Notes: generated from the sequence alone by a model not told the origin. 41,502 nt of DNA from Myxacorys californica WJT36-NPBG1 (GCA_019359315.1 JAHHHO010000048.1:1-41502), one strand, 5' to 3'. Counted from the stretch's first letter, positions 1 to 7,906 are shown. Made by a program: numbers and translations.

Positions 1-55
1 GCTTCAGACCAGCGTTATACTCAGACCAGTTGCGGACGCGGTATTGAGGTCTCAT
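1..55 (-). CDS. IS5-family transposase, N-terminal fragment (runs off the window)
   Basis: ATG at 55-53 opens a minus-strand frame reading MRPQYRVRNWSEYNAGLK before the window ends. The pattern of basic residues, then V-x-N-W-x-x-Y-N-x-x-L, is typical of the N-terminus of IS5-family DDE transposases in cyanobacteria. Only 18 residues are visible, so neither the DDE triad nor the integrity of the gene can be judged. Confidence 0.5.
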   Translation of the reverse strand, partial: MRPQYRVRNWSEYNAGLK

Positions 56-127
56 GGCAGTTTTTGTGTGGTAACTGAAACTTACCATGCCCCACCCTTC
101 CGCAACTCCTCTTCATGCAACAACGCC
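1..127 (-). mobile_element. End of an IS5-type insertion sequence, cut by the window edge
   Basis: The minus strand reads GGCGTTGTTGCATGAAG from 127 to 111. This resembles the GGCTTTGTTG-type terminal inverted repeats of IS5/IS903-group elements. It lies about 55 bases upstream of a transposase-like start codon at 55. The rest of the element and its other end lie outside the window, so the target duplication cannot be checked. The assignment rests on this end plus the 18 visible transposase residues. Confidence 0.5.
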
Positions 128-186
128 ATCATGGATTGAAAATTGAGGTAGTAGTGTGGTTCTTCTAGAAATGACCCCGCTTTGAA

Positions 187-214
187 AATGGCTTCCAAAA
201 TTTTGGAAGCCATT
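187..214 (-). terminator. Perfect 28-nt palindrome, likely thrS terminator
   Basis: Bases 187-214 are a perfect palindrome (AATGGCTTCC, AAAATTTT, GGAAGCCATT) starting 21 bases after the thrS stop. On the minus strand it is followed by a short T run. This fits a factor-independent terminator of thrS. It lies between thrS and the IS end and could also shield thrS from IS transcription. Confidence 0.6.
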
Positions 215-235
215 GGATATCTGAAGATAACCCTT

Positions 236-2068
236 CTAGAAATTACCGTGGGTTTCGTTCGCCTGCTTTAGTCGCTCCAACACTTCAGCTACAGAGAGCG
301 ATCCTACATCCTGCGACTGAATGTTACCCGCTTCATTACGTATCCGAGCTCGAATGCTTAGTGAATTTGATTCCACTTCCTTCGCACCAACAACACCCAT
401 GACTGGGATTTTGTCTTTCTCAGCGTTGCGAATCAGTTTGCCTAAGCGATCACCACTCAAATCGACCTCAGCCCGAATGCCGATCGCCTGCATTTGCTCT
501 ACAACTTGTTTTGCAAAAGGCAGAAACTCATCACCCACCGCCAAAAGACGCACTTGCAGGGGTGCTAACCACACCGGAAAATCCCCTGCATATTCTTCGA
601 TCAAAATTCCAATGAGCCGTTCTAGAGATCCAAACGGCGCACGATGAATCATCACCGGACGTTTGCGGGTGCCATCATCTGCAACATATTCCAGGTCAAA
701 GCGTTCGGGAAGGTTGTAATCAACTTGCACTGTGCCAAGCTGCCACTCGCGATCGAGAGCATCTTGAAAGATGAAATCTAGTTTCGGACCGTAGAACGCC
801 GCTTCTCCAATGCCTTCAAAGTAGTTCATACCTAGCGTTTCGACCGCACGGCGAATCGCACCCTGCGCTTTCTCCCAGGCGTCATCCGAGCCGATGTATT
901 TGTCAGAGTCGGGATCACGGAAACTCAATCGAGCTTTAAAGTTTTTCAGTCGCAAGCTCTCGAATACCGACAGAATCAAGTCCACAACTTTGAGGAATTC
1001 ATCGTCAAGCTGTTCGGGTGTGACAAATAGGTGAGAATCATCTACGGTAAAGCCTCGAACGCGAGTTAGACCGCCCAACTCGCCCGATTGCTCATACCGA
1101 TAAACTGTGCCAAATTCGGCTAAGCGCATCGGCAGTTCTCGATACGATCGCAGTTCGCTCTTATAAATCTGAATGTGGAATGGGCAGTTCATCGGCTTCA
1201 TCACAAAGCCCTGCTCATGCTCCTTAGCGTCTTGGCTCTCTGCCATCATCGGGAACATGTCTTCGTGATATTTCTGCCAATGCCCAGACATTTTAAATAG
1301 ATCAACTCTGGCAATGTGAGGCGTCACCACAGGGAGATAGCCGCGCTTAAGCTGCTCTTTTTGCAGAAAGCTCTCTAGCGTTGATCGCAGCACCGTTCCT
1401 TTGGGTGTCCACAAGGGCAAACCGGGACCCACCAAATCGGAGAAGATAAACAAGCCCAATTCTTTACCAATTTTGCGGTGATCGCGTCTCAAGGCTTCTT
1501 CTTTGCGACGCTGATACTCGACTAACTGTTCGGGCGATTCCCAAGCTGTGCCATAGATGCGCTGGAGTTGCGCCTTGGTTTCGTCACCCCGCCAGTAGGC
1601 ACCCGCCACCGATTCGAGCGCGATTGCATCGGGGTTCAACTGAGAGGTACTCTCAAGGTGCGGACCCGCGCACAAATCCCACCACTGATCGCCCAAGTGG
1701 TAAATCGTAATTGGCTCTTCTTTAATGTCGTTTAAAATTTCTAGCTTGTACGGCTCTGCGATCGCTTTAATCCGCTGTTCTGCCTCTTCGCGGCTGACTT
1801 GTTCGCGAATGACCGGCAATTGGCGACGAATAATCTTCGCCATCTCTTTTTTAATTGCCTTGAGGTCTTTTTCGGTGAACGGCTCAGGGCTATCAAAATC
1901 GTAGTAGAAGCCATTTTCGATCCACGGCCCGATCGTCACCTGCGCTTTGGGAAATAGCTTTTGCACTGCCATAGCCATCACATGCGACGCCGTGTGACGA
2001 ATTTTTTGCAGTGATTCCGATTCGCTGGTCTTGGGCAGATGGATTTTTTTGGGGGATTGGGCAACCAT
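236..2068 (-). CDS. thrS: Threonyl-tRNA synthetase
   Basis: Charges tRNA(Thr) with threonine in the cytoplasm. The 610-residue protein lacks the N-terminal TGS domain of the roughly 640-residue E. coli enzyme and starts almost directly in the editing domain. That domain shows H25-T-A-S-H29 and, near residue 132, CAGPH. The class II catalytic core follows, with MNCPFHIQ containing the zinc-binding Cys, RVRGFTVDDSH (motif 2 region) and PVMIHRAPFGSLERLIG (motif 3 region). The C-terminal anticodon-binding domain begins near WLAPLQV. Lack of TGS is, as I recall, usual for cyanobacterial ThrRS. The ATG at 2068 has no strong ribosome-binding site. The gene is transcribed alone and ends at the palindrome at 187-214. 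Confidence 0.97.
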   Translation of the reverse strand: MVAQSPKKIHLPKTSESESLQKIRHTASHVMAMAVQKLFPKAQVTIGPWIENGFYYDFDSPEPFTEKDLKAIKKEMAKIIRRQLPVIREQVSREEAEQRIKAIAEPYKLEILNDIKEEPITIYHLGDQWWDLCAGPHLESTSQLNPDAIALESVAGAYWRGDETKAQLQRIYGTAWESPEQLVEYQRRKEEALRRDHRKIGKELGLFIFSDLVGPGLPLWTPKGTVLRSTLESFLQKEQLKRGYLPVVTPHIARVDLFKMSGHWQKYHEDMFPMMAESQDAKEHEQGFVMKPMNCPFHIQIYKSELRSYRELPMRLAEFGTVYRYEQSGELGGLTRVRGFTVDDSHLFVTPEQLDDEFLKVVDLILSVFESLRLKNFKARLSFRDPDSDKYIGSDDAWEKAQGAIRRAVETLGMNYFEGIGEAAFYGPKLDFIFQDALDREWQLGTVQVDYNLPERFDLEYVADDGTRKRPVMIHRAPFGSLERLIGILIEEYAGDFPVWLAPLQVRLLAVGDEFLPFAKQVVEQMQAIGIRAEVDLSGDRLGKLIRNAEKDKIPVMGVVGAKEVESNSLSIRARIRNEAGNIQSQDVGSLSVAEVLERLKQANETHGNF

Positions 2069-2286
2069 GAACTCAATCGCTAAAACATAAAGGGCAGGAC
2101 AGGATAAACATCAATGACGATAGAGACAAAAATCATCTCTACGCCTGATGAACTTCACCGTTCATCCATCTTACCGAGCTAAGAGATTTCCTGCTTATTT
2201 CTGGCAATTTCAGATAGAATGAGAAGAGATTACGAAATGTAAAGACTATTAAGGTTTTCTGACAACATAAAATTCAACATTTTTAG

Positions 2287-2604
2287 ATGTTTAACTCCAA
2301 CTTCTCCGATTCCAATCTGCTCAAGACTGTTCTGGAACCCCTTTTGGAAGATTTTCAGTACTGGTTCACGAGATCGCGCACCTTGCTTGAATCTCAAGCG
2401 ATCGCCTTTCTAACTGAAGAACAGCAAGCGGATCTCTTGCAGAGAGTCAACTACGCTTATCAAGAAGTCCTCACTGCGCAGGCTCTCCTCAAAGCGACAA
2501 GCGGACAAGCCGGAGTTGACACGCCAATTTTGATGACCTGGCATCAACTCGTTTCTGAGTGCTGGCAAGTTAGTATGCGCCTGCGGTCTGAGAAATCCCG
2601 ATAG
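2287..2604 (+). CDS. DUF2605 family protein
   Basis: A 105-residue soluble, mostly alpha-helical protein of the cyanobacterial DUF2605 family. Visible hallmarks are the N-terminal LLKTVLEPLLEDFQYWFTRS segment and a later LLQRVNYAYQEVLTAQALLKAT helix. No catalytic motif or signal peptide is seen. It lies about 200 bases upstream of a DUF2973 protein and then a GTPase on the same strand, an order found repeatedly in cyanobacteria as I recall. The function is unknown. Confidence 0.8.
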   Translation: MFNSNFSDSNLLKTVLEPLLEDFQYWFTRSRTLLESQAIAFLTEEQQADLLQRVNYAYQEVLTAQALLKATSGQAGVDTPILMTWHQLVSECWQVSMRLRSEKSR

Positions 2605-2802
2605 AGATCGAGAATCATCTTAATAGCGTAGTCACAAACTCTCTCTGAGAATGGATGGAAGAATCAGGAAAAATCTGAGAAACTGTTAGACAACAGGGAA
2701 AATTTTTCTCATAATTACAAGACTGGATTTAGCAAAAATTTTGTTAGGTTCACTACATTTTTAAGTCCCCCATTTGATCAATGTCGTTTGGCGAGAGGCG
2801 CT

Positions 2803-3108
2803 ATGTTACTCCACCTGCTTTACATTCTGGCTTTTACAACTCTTGCCTTCTTGGCGATGAGTAACTTGATCCGCAATTTGATAACGTTAGGCAGTGAATC
2901 TCGGCAGCACCCTTCCGGTGGCGGAGCATACCGTCGGGCGTCAATGGCGCGTTCTGTCCCTCATCCTGAGTTGCTGGACTCTGAGGGCAGAGTGGTGAAC
3001 GAACCGCTTTTGGTGATGAAGTCGATGACGGTAGAAGATGCGCGTGAGCAATTGGATGCGCTGTACAACTCTTCTCCGGGTGGAGACACCTCTCGGGAAG
3101 ACGCATAG
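2803..3108 (+). CDS. DUF2973 family small membrane protein
   Basis: A 101-residue protein starting MLLHLLYILAFTTLAFLAMS, giving one N-terminal membrane helix followed by a polar tail. The head matches the cyanobacterial DUF2973 family. The tail is charged (LDSEGRVVNEPLLVMKSMTV) and probably cytoplasmic. The ATG at 2803 is preferred over a TTG at 2788 because it puts the hydrophobic helix at the very N-terminus. The gene lies between the DUF2605 gene and the GTPase on the same strand. Function unknown. Confidence 0.75.
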   Translation: MLLHLLYILAFTTLAFLAMSNLIRNLITLGSESRQHPSGGGAYRRASMARSVPHPELLDSEGRVVNEPLLVMKSMTVEDAREQLDALYNSSPGGDTSREDA

Positions 3109-3195
3109 CCTTGAATCGCGATACATTGGAAGAGGAAAGACCGCGCCTTGGTTTTTCCTATTTCGCGCTGTCTGAGATTGAACGGGGATTAAACT

Positions 3196-4527
3196 ATGGC
3201 TCATCCTCCTGAAAAGCCTTCTAACAAGGAATCGCAGAATTGGTTGAGTAAAGCTCAGGCAGCGATTGGTGGCGGATTGTCTAGCGGATGGTCGAATGCC
3301 ACTAAGTCTTTACCAAATAAGTTTTTACCCACTGAGCTTTTACCTATTGAGCAGGCGGCTCAATGGGTGACAGGTTGGTTCAAGGTTGATGAGGCGGAAG
3401 TTGCCGAAATTCTAGAGAAAGTTCGAGCGGAATTGCCAACGACAGAAGCGCTTTTGATCGGAAAACCGCAGGCAGGCAAAAGCTCGATCGTAAGAGGGCT
3501 AACTGGAGTGTCATCAGGTATCGTCGGTCAAGGCTTTCGTCCTCACACCCAACACACTCAGCAATACAGCTATCCGACAGCCGAGTTGCCACTGATCATC
3601 TTTACAGATACGGTCGGATTGGGCGACGGAAGGCAAGAAACTTCGGATGTGATTAGAGAATTGACGGGAGAGCTTGAGGAAGAGAAGGCCGAAAAACGGG
3701 CGAATGTCTTGATTTTGACGGTCAAAATTAATGACTTTGCGACAGACACTTTGCAACAGATTGCCCGCCAAATTCGACAGCAACATCCTAAAGTGCCTTG
3801 CCTCTTAGCGGCCACGTGTTTGCATGAACTCTACCCGTCCAGCGTTACCGATCATCCTCCCTATCCACCCAGTTTCGAGGATGTTGATCGTGCCTTTGCT
3901 GAGATTCAACGCAGCTTTAAGAATTTGTTCGATCACGCTGTTCTGATCGATTTTACCCTCGAAGAAGACGAATTTAATCCCACCTTTTATGGTTTGGAAG
4001 CGTTAGTTGATGCGTTGTCAGACCTGCTTCCTGAAGCCGAAGCGCGAACGATCGCGGAACTTCTAGAAGAGCGAGAAGCCGGACAAGAGATCGGCAATCT
4101 TTACCGAGAAGCCGGGCGGCGCTACATTTTGCCATTTTCGGTAATGGCAGGGGCACTAGCAGCAATTCCACTTCCGCTTGCAACGATGCCTGTGTTGACG
4201 GCTCTGCAAGTATCAATGGTAGGGGCACTGGGACAGTTGTATGGGCAAACACTTAACCCTTCGCAGGCGGGTGGGGTGGTGAGCGCGATCGCAGGCGGAT
4301 TTTTGGCACAAACGATCGGGCGAGAGTTGGTCAAGTTTATTCCCGGTTTTGGCAGCGTGATTGCGGCATCGTGGGCGAGTGCCTACACGTGGGCGCTAGG
4401 TGAAGGGGCTTGTGTTTACTTTGGCGACTTGATGGGCGGAAAGAAGCCCGACCCAAAACGAATTCAGGAAGCGATGCGAGAATCCTTTGCGATCGCGAAA
4501 GAGCGCTTTAAAAATACTAAGCACTAA
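3196..4527 (+). CDS. GTPase with C-terminal DUF697-type membrane region
   Basis: A 443-residue protein. The G domain (about residues 70-270) has Walker A GKPQAGKSSIV, switch/G3 DTVGLGD, and strand segments typical of Era/MMR_HSR1-like GTPases. The C-terminal part (about 300-430) has hydrophobic Ala/Gly-rich helices (PFSVMAGALAAIPLPLATMP; GGVVSAIAGGFLAQTIGREL; FGSVIAASWASAYTWALGE). This is the DUF697 (YcjF-like) pattern, so it is probably membrane-associated. It follows the DUF2973 gene by 87 bases and may be co-transcribed with it. A role in envelope or membrane homeostasis is plausible but not shown. Confidence 0.85.
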   Translation: MAHPPEKPSNKESQNWLSKAQAAIGGGLSSGWSNATKSLPNKFLPTELLPIEQAAQWVTGWFKVDEAEVAEILEKVRAELPTTEALLIGKPQAGKSSIVRGLTGVSSGIVGQGFRPHTQHTQQYSYPTAELPLIIFTDTVGLGDGRQETSDVIRELTGELEEEKAEKRANVLILTVKINDFATDTLQQIARQIRQQHPKVPCLLAATCLHELYPSSVTDHPPYPPSFEDVDRAFAEIQRSFKNLFDHAVLIDFTLEEDEFNPTFYGLEALVDALSDLLPEAEARTIAELLEEREAGQEIGNLYREAGRRYILPFSVMAGALAAIPLPLATMPVLTALQVSMVGALGQLYGQTLNPSQAGGVVSAIAGGFLAQTIGRELVKFIPGFGSVIAASWASAYTWALGEGACVYFGDLMGGKKPDPKRIQEAMRESFAIAKERFKNTKH

Positions 4528-4706
4528 CAAGCAAGCAACAAAAAATTGTGCCCACATTAGCGAGATTTAATCTTTCGCTGTTCAGATATGTAATTCTGTC
4601 ATTTTTTTGTGAATAGTCAGTAGTGCTGTCTCCACAGAAATCAATGCTAGAGCACATAGTTTTTTGAACGTCTATGTCAATTTCATTGTTGATGTGAGAA
4701 GTTCAA

Positions 4707-4895
4707 TCATGAAATGCTAGACGAAGCACTAGATGATGAACTGCTAGAGCTTCCGTCCTGATGAACTTTAGCTATAGTCGATTGGTAAGTTATATTTTCT
4801 TTTCCGTTCACAGTCACAGAACTCTTCGCTTCTGCAACCGTTTTACCATCAGTAGAAACAACGTATTGAATCAAAATTTTAGAATGGTTCATCAT
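4707..4895 (-). CDS. Small Ser-rich protein behind the SurA-like foldase
   Basis: A 62-residue protein. It has no double-glycine leader. The middle has alternating polar/hydrophobic segments (KSSVTVNGKENITYQSTIAK) that suggest beta strands, and the tail is almost pure serine (eight in a row, then ASSSIS). A good ribosome-binding site, AAGGAG, precedes the ATG at 4895. The gene begins 23 bases after the stop of the SurA-like gene, so the two are very likely co-transcribed. Its beta-prone, Ser-rich composition resembles the cargo parts of the precursor proteins at 5969-7083. It may be another product or an accessory of that system. No family recognised. Confidence 0.6.
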   Translation of the reverse strand: MMNHSKILIQYVVSTDGKTVAEAKSSVTVNGKENITYQSTIAKVHQDGSSSSSSSSASSSIS

Positions 4896-4918
4896 TACAC
4901 TCCTTAATGTCTAGGGTC

Positions 4919-5701
4919 TTATTGGTGAAGTAAATAATTCAATTCGCCCAACAACCATTCCTGAAACAAGCGGTTTAAGATATGCTGTCTGACTTCTGGC
5001 GTTAATTGAGCCGGAATAAACTCTTCTGCCAACAGTAGATGAAAGCCACCCTCCGTCTGAACAGGCGGAATTGCTACTCCCGCAGTTGCACCAAAGATGA
5101 CGGCTGCTAAAGTTGGCTTCAACCCCGAACGATACACTACTCCTTCATAACCACATTGATGTCGGCGTTGTTCATCAATATCATAAACATGAGCCGCTTC
5201 GTAGAAACTAATTTCTCGCTCCTCAATTTGGTAAAAGATCTCGCGAGCCGTCTTCTCGTAAGGAACAATAATTTGATAGAGCAACACCTGCTCAAAATCC
5301 AGACGGCTTTGGGCGAAAAAACTTTCGACTTGATGGCCAAAAAGCTCTTGTTTGAGCTTTTCGGAGAGCAGACGATCGCGGATTCCAGCTTCCCAATCCT
5401 CTACCGTTATCTGCTGTTCTGTAAGCCATGCTAAGGTCTCTGCTGCCCGCTCTAGGCGAAACTCGAGACGCAGACGATCAGCCTCAGCTTGGATCTCTTC
5501 GGGAGCGATCGTAATCTCGCGCGATCGCGCCGCCTGGTCAATAATTCTCTGACATAAAATTCTCTGCCGAATATCCTTAAGCAGTAAGTTTTTTTTCAGA
5601 AAACCAACAATCTCGTCTGGTTGAATAGATGAACTTAAGGCTGGCTGAATCGGCGAATTTGATGAGGGAGCCATGTCGTTGTCAAGCTGAGTAAATATCA
5701 T
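4919..5701 (-). CDS. SurA-like/parvulin-type peptidylprolyl isomerase
   Basis: A 260-residue protein with an N-terminal SurA-like helical region (about 25-135, including IRQRILCQRIIDQAARSREI and ERAAETLAWLTEQQI). A parvulin-like region follows (about 140-240), with HVYDIDEQRRHQCGYEG and VQTEGGFHLLLAEEFIPAQL at the positions of the usual isomerase core. No signal peptide is visible, so it should act in the cytoplasm, unlike periplasmic SurA. Proteins of this kind often accompany HlyD/C39-ABC exporters in cyanobacteria, as I recall, which fits a chaperone for secreted precursors. The start may be the ATG at 5701 or the one at 5674; neither has a clear ribosome-binding site. Confidence 0.8.
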   Translation of the reverse strand: MIFTQLDNDMAPSSNSPIQPALSSSIQPDEIVGFLKKNLLLKDIRQRILCQRIIDQAARSREITIAPEEIQAEADRLRLEFRLERAAETLAWLTEQQITVEDWEAGIRDRLLSEKLKQELFGHQVESFFAQSRLDFEQVLLYQIIVPYEKTAREIFYQIEEREISFYEAAHVYDIDEQRRHQCGYEGVVYRSGLKPTLAAVIFGATAGVAIPPVQTEGGFHLLLAEEFIPAQLTPEVRQHILNRLFQEWLLGELNYLLHQ

Positions 5702-5968
5702 TAGCTATATGGTTGGGAAGTAATTGACCATTGTTGTCGTATAGTCACCCATTCTCGCGTAATGCTACTCACCGCGTTTTAGAACCAATCGACAACTACA
5801 AGTAGATGCATAATTGAGCCTTCTAAATTTCTGTAATTTGAGCTTCGGCCTCAGTTGATAGATTGAGGTAATTACGTAAACGGTGGTAATTAAGCAATAA
5901 CTCCAGAGCCTACTTAGGTAGAGTTCAAATGCCAACCACTTGACAGAAAGTAGAATTATGAAAAAGTC

Positions 5969-6286
5969 TTAATTGGAATAATCAATGTATGTTGAAGAAG
6001 AACTTATTTTGACGCTTGTTCTAGAATATTGCGTTCCACTTTGTGCAACTGCTGTGCCGTTTGCCTGAACAGAGCTATTGCTTGAGAAAGAGGTGTTGGT
6101 AATTTTTGTTGAAACGCCAGCAAAAGTCAAGGTTTGTTGCCCAAAAGCGTAGCTAGACACATTTCCAGAAGCAAAGTTATATCCGGTAAATACACTAGCA
6201 TTTACTTCAGTGTTAACGCCTCCTAAAAGAGCAGTAGATGTAGATGCCTGGGGGTTGATAAAGTCTAGATCTTCGATAGGTACCAT
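5969..6286 (-). CDS. Candidate double-glycine-leader precursor 1
   Basis: A 105-residue protein. The N-terminus MVPIEDLDFINPQAS, followed by ALLGG at 19-23, resembles the leaders of cyanobacterial double-glycine precursors cut by C39 peptidases. Cleavage after Gly23 would release about 82 residues rich in Ser, Thr, Asn and Val with alternating polar/hydrophobic pattern (LTFAGVSTKITNTSF) and no Cys. GGAG lies ten bases before the ATG at 6286; the ATG seven bases further upstream is in another frame. The gene sits in the same cluster and orientation as a C39-ABC exporter. It shares GYNF and the spacing AVA...SSTY with precursor 2. Function unknown; a secreted structural or signalling polypeptide is inferred. 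Confidence 0.7.
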   Translation of the reverse strand: MVPIEDLDFINPQASTSTALLGGVNTEVNASVFTGYNFASGNVSSYAFGQQTLTFAGVSTKITNTSFSSNSSVQANGTAVAQSGTQYSRTSVKISSSSTYIDYSN

Positions 6287-6780
6287 TGCATTGTTACTCC
6301 AAGACTCTCACACATTTCTAAGATAAAACCTGCACTTTCTTCCTGAAAGAATTTTTGAGAAGCCTATAATTCTTTTACTTCAGAGCTGCCCTATCTTAAG
6401 TTGAAGACTATTACGCATAACCTTTAACCACGAGTTGAGCGTGAAAAACTCGTTACCTGGGTTAGGCAACTGTATCAGCTAAGGAATCTTCAATCTAATT
6501 CAGCTCAAGGCAAATTGAAGCAGTGAAAACAGCTTTTCAAAAATTTGCTCAAGAAAAGACCCCGCACTTCAATATAGGACAAACCGAAAATAAAAGATTC
6601 AATGCAACTCTGAATCTTATTTTATCGATGTTCTATAGTTTATTTGTATTCGGGAAGTTTTGATGATTTTTCTGCGGAAAGAAAGCCGGTGAGCATCGCA
6701 AAGATTGCAGATGCTCGCCAACTTCTTTTGTCAACTCAGAAAATTGCTTCTATCAGCCAATCTGGTTAATGAAAGCAAAA
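6287..6780. other. 494-base AT-rich spacer between precursors 1 and 2
   Basis: It should hold the promoter of precursor 1 at its left end and the terminator of precursor 2 (6688-6719) at its right. I see no convincing gene. A 47-codon plus-strand frame starting with GTG near 6522 lacks a ribosome-binding site. Confidence 0.5.
6688..6719 (-). terminator. Hairpin after precursor 2
   Basis: GGTGAGCATC (6688-6697) pairs with GATGCTCGCC (6710-6719) with one wobble, 62 bases downstream of the precursor 2 stop. On the minus strand it is followed by a T-rich stretch. It probably ends the precursor 2 transcript. Confidence 0.6.
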
Positions 6781-7083
6781 TTAGTGATGGTGGTGGAAGT
6801 AAGAGCCAGCTGAAGCAGAAACAGAGGTTGCGTTAGACGCAGAAGCTACTCCTTGCTTGGTATAAGTGGAAGAAATTGCTTGAGTGGATGTATTGTAACC
6901 CTCTGCTACAGCATCAGCTTCAGCGCCAGCAAAGTTGCCATACACATCAACTTTCGACTTAAGATACTTGTTGATGTATAGGTTTTCATAGATATTGGAA
7001 GAGTGGTTGCCACCAAAATTGTATCCACCTAAAACATCAGTCTCTTCAGCAGGTTGTAGATAGTTTAGATCAGAGATAATCAT
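6781..7083 (-). CDS. Candidate double-glycine-leader precursor 2 (His-tail)
   Basis: A 100-residue protein. The leader MIISDLNYLQPAEETDVLGG ends in Gly19-Gly20 and is a clear match to the cyanobacterial M-I-I-S-D-L-N-Y-L...GG leader type. The predicted cargo is 80 residues: YNFGGNHSSN, then a charged stretch, then an Ala/Ser/Thr-rich region, ending in SYFHHHH. Four terminal histidines suggest metal or surface binding but prove nothing. AGGAG lies seven bases before the ATG at 7083. Its upstream region shares a 16-base element with that of precursor 3 (7167-7182), and it has its own hairpin terminator. Likely exported and trimmed by the nearby C39-ABC protein; this is inference from leader and context. 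Confidence 0.8.
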   Translation of the reverse strand: MIISDLNYLQPAEETDVLGGYNFGGNHSSNIYENLYINKYLKSKVDVYGNFAGAEADAVAEGYNTSTQAISSTYTKQGVASASNATSVSASAGSYFHHHH

Positions 7084-7166
7084 CAGATTGCTCCTAGAAA
7101 ATTGTTTTTTTCTGTTTCAACTCTGCTTGAGTTGATATTTATAAGATATGTTTTTTGTTGTTGTGC

Positions 7167-7182
7167 GTGGGGTCATTTTGGC
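7167..7182 (-). promoter_or_regulatory. Shared 16-base element upstream of precursor 2
   Basis: GTGGGGTCATTTTGGC on the plus strand, ending 84 bases before the start codon at 7083. The identical 16 bases occur at 7868-7883 upstream of precursor 3 in the same orientation. It is a candidate operator or promoter element for co-regulation. The GGGGTC core recalls half of the HetR palindrome, but the full palindrome is absent. Confidence 0.45.
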
Positions 7183-7266
7183 TCATTCTCGAATTTGTTT
7201 TGAGAATTTAATTCCAGTAATCCTCAAATTCTAGCAGTCTAGAAGTTTCCCTTTATTTCAGCAAAA

Positions 7267-7299
7267 CAAGTGCCAAACTCTTATATTCTCTGGCACTTG
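7267..7299 (-). terminator. Hairpin after precursor 3
   Basis: CAAGTGCCA (7267-7275) and TGGCACTTG (7291-7299) form a perfect 9-bp stem. On the minus strand it is followed by TTTTG, 90 bases downstream of the precursor 3 stop. It separates the transcripts of precursors 3 and 2. Confidence 0.65.
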
Positions 7300-7389
7300 A
7301 GAAGTTGTTTTATTTTGATTGCTTTAAAGCAGATTTGAAAGCTTGTAAAGGCTCAAAATTTAGTAGGCAACATCAGCTTTATGGGCAAG

Positions 7390-7725
7390 TTATCTAAAAG
7401 AATTGAAAAGCAAGCCCCAGAATGAGATAGGTGTTAAACCGCTGCTTTGAGTGGCTACTCCAACGACAGTTGATGAGGCTGTAAAACCGCCATTCTCGTT
7501 GTTGCTGTTAATTGAAACCGCAAAACCTGGCGCTTGCTCATAAGATAGCTGAATACCAGAAGGAGATTGAGGAAGGGTTGTTTGGAAGAGCTCTGTGTCG
7601 CCTTGTCTCAAGATAAGCTGTTGGTTATTAAGATTCAAAACAAGAGAGTTTGAAGCTAAGCTACTGCCTACAATACTCTTGTTGTCAGGAGAATAAACTA
7701 AATGGTCTAAATCAGTGATGAACAT
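7390..7725 (-). CDS. Candidate double-glycine-leader precursor 3 (GS variant)
   Basis: A 111-residue protein starting MFITDLDHLVYSPDNKSIVG, with Gly20-Ser21 where precursors 1 and 2 have Gly-Gly. The M-x-I-x-D-L-[DN]-x-L core is shared. GS is tolerated at some C39 cleavage sites in the wider family, so export is still plausible. The remainder is beta-prone (LVLNLNNQQLILRQGD) and ends in a hydrophobic segment ISFWGLLFNSFR, which differs from the other cargos. GAGGA lies eight bases before the ATG at 7725. The 16-base element at 7868-7883 lies upstream. Function unknown. Confidence 0.7.
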   Translation of the reverse strand: MFITDLDHLVYSPDNKSIVGSSLASNSLVLNLNNQQLILRQGDTELFQTTLPQSPSGIQLSYEQAPGFAVSINSNNENGGFTASSTVVGVATQSSGLTPISFWGLLFNSFR

Positions 7726-7867
7726 GAAATCAGTCCTCTAAATTGGTGATGCTTTGTATCAATTTAGTCGAGTCCTGCGAATAAAGCAGTTAGAAAATAA
7801 AGGCTCTATTCCTGTCACCTCAAGTAACTATCCTATATCCCTACATATAACGAGAACAGCCGAGAGT

Positions 7868-7883
7868 GTGGGGTCATTTTGGC
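7868..7883 (-). promoter_or_regulatory. Shared 16-base element upstream of precursor 3
   Basis: Second exact copy of GTGGGGTCATTTTGGC, about 143 bases upstream of the start at 7725 and just after the terminator of the HetP-like gene. Two exact 16-base copies 700 bases apart, each upstream of a leader-peptide gene, suggest a regulatory role. Confidence 0.45.
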
Positions 7884-7906
7884 CCGGTTTTAAGAAAAAT
7901 TTCCAC

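Noticed and set aside
82-213. 43-codon minus-strand ORF next to thrS
   Set aside because: It begins inside the palindrome and crosses the apparent IS end, so it is a chance frame.
7868-7883. HetR-binding palindrome
   Set aside because: Only a GGGGTC-like half resembles the HetR site; the inverted half is absent.
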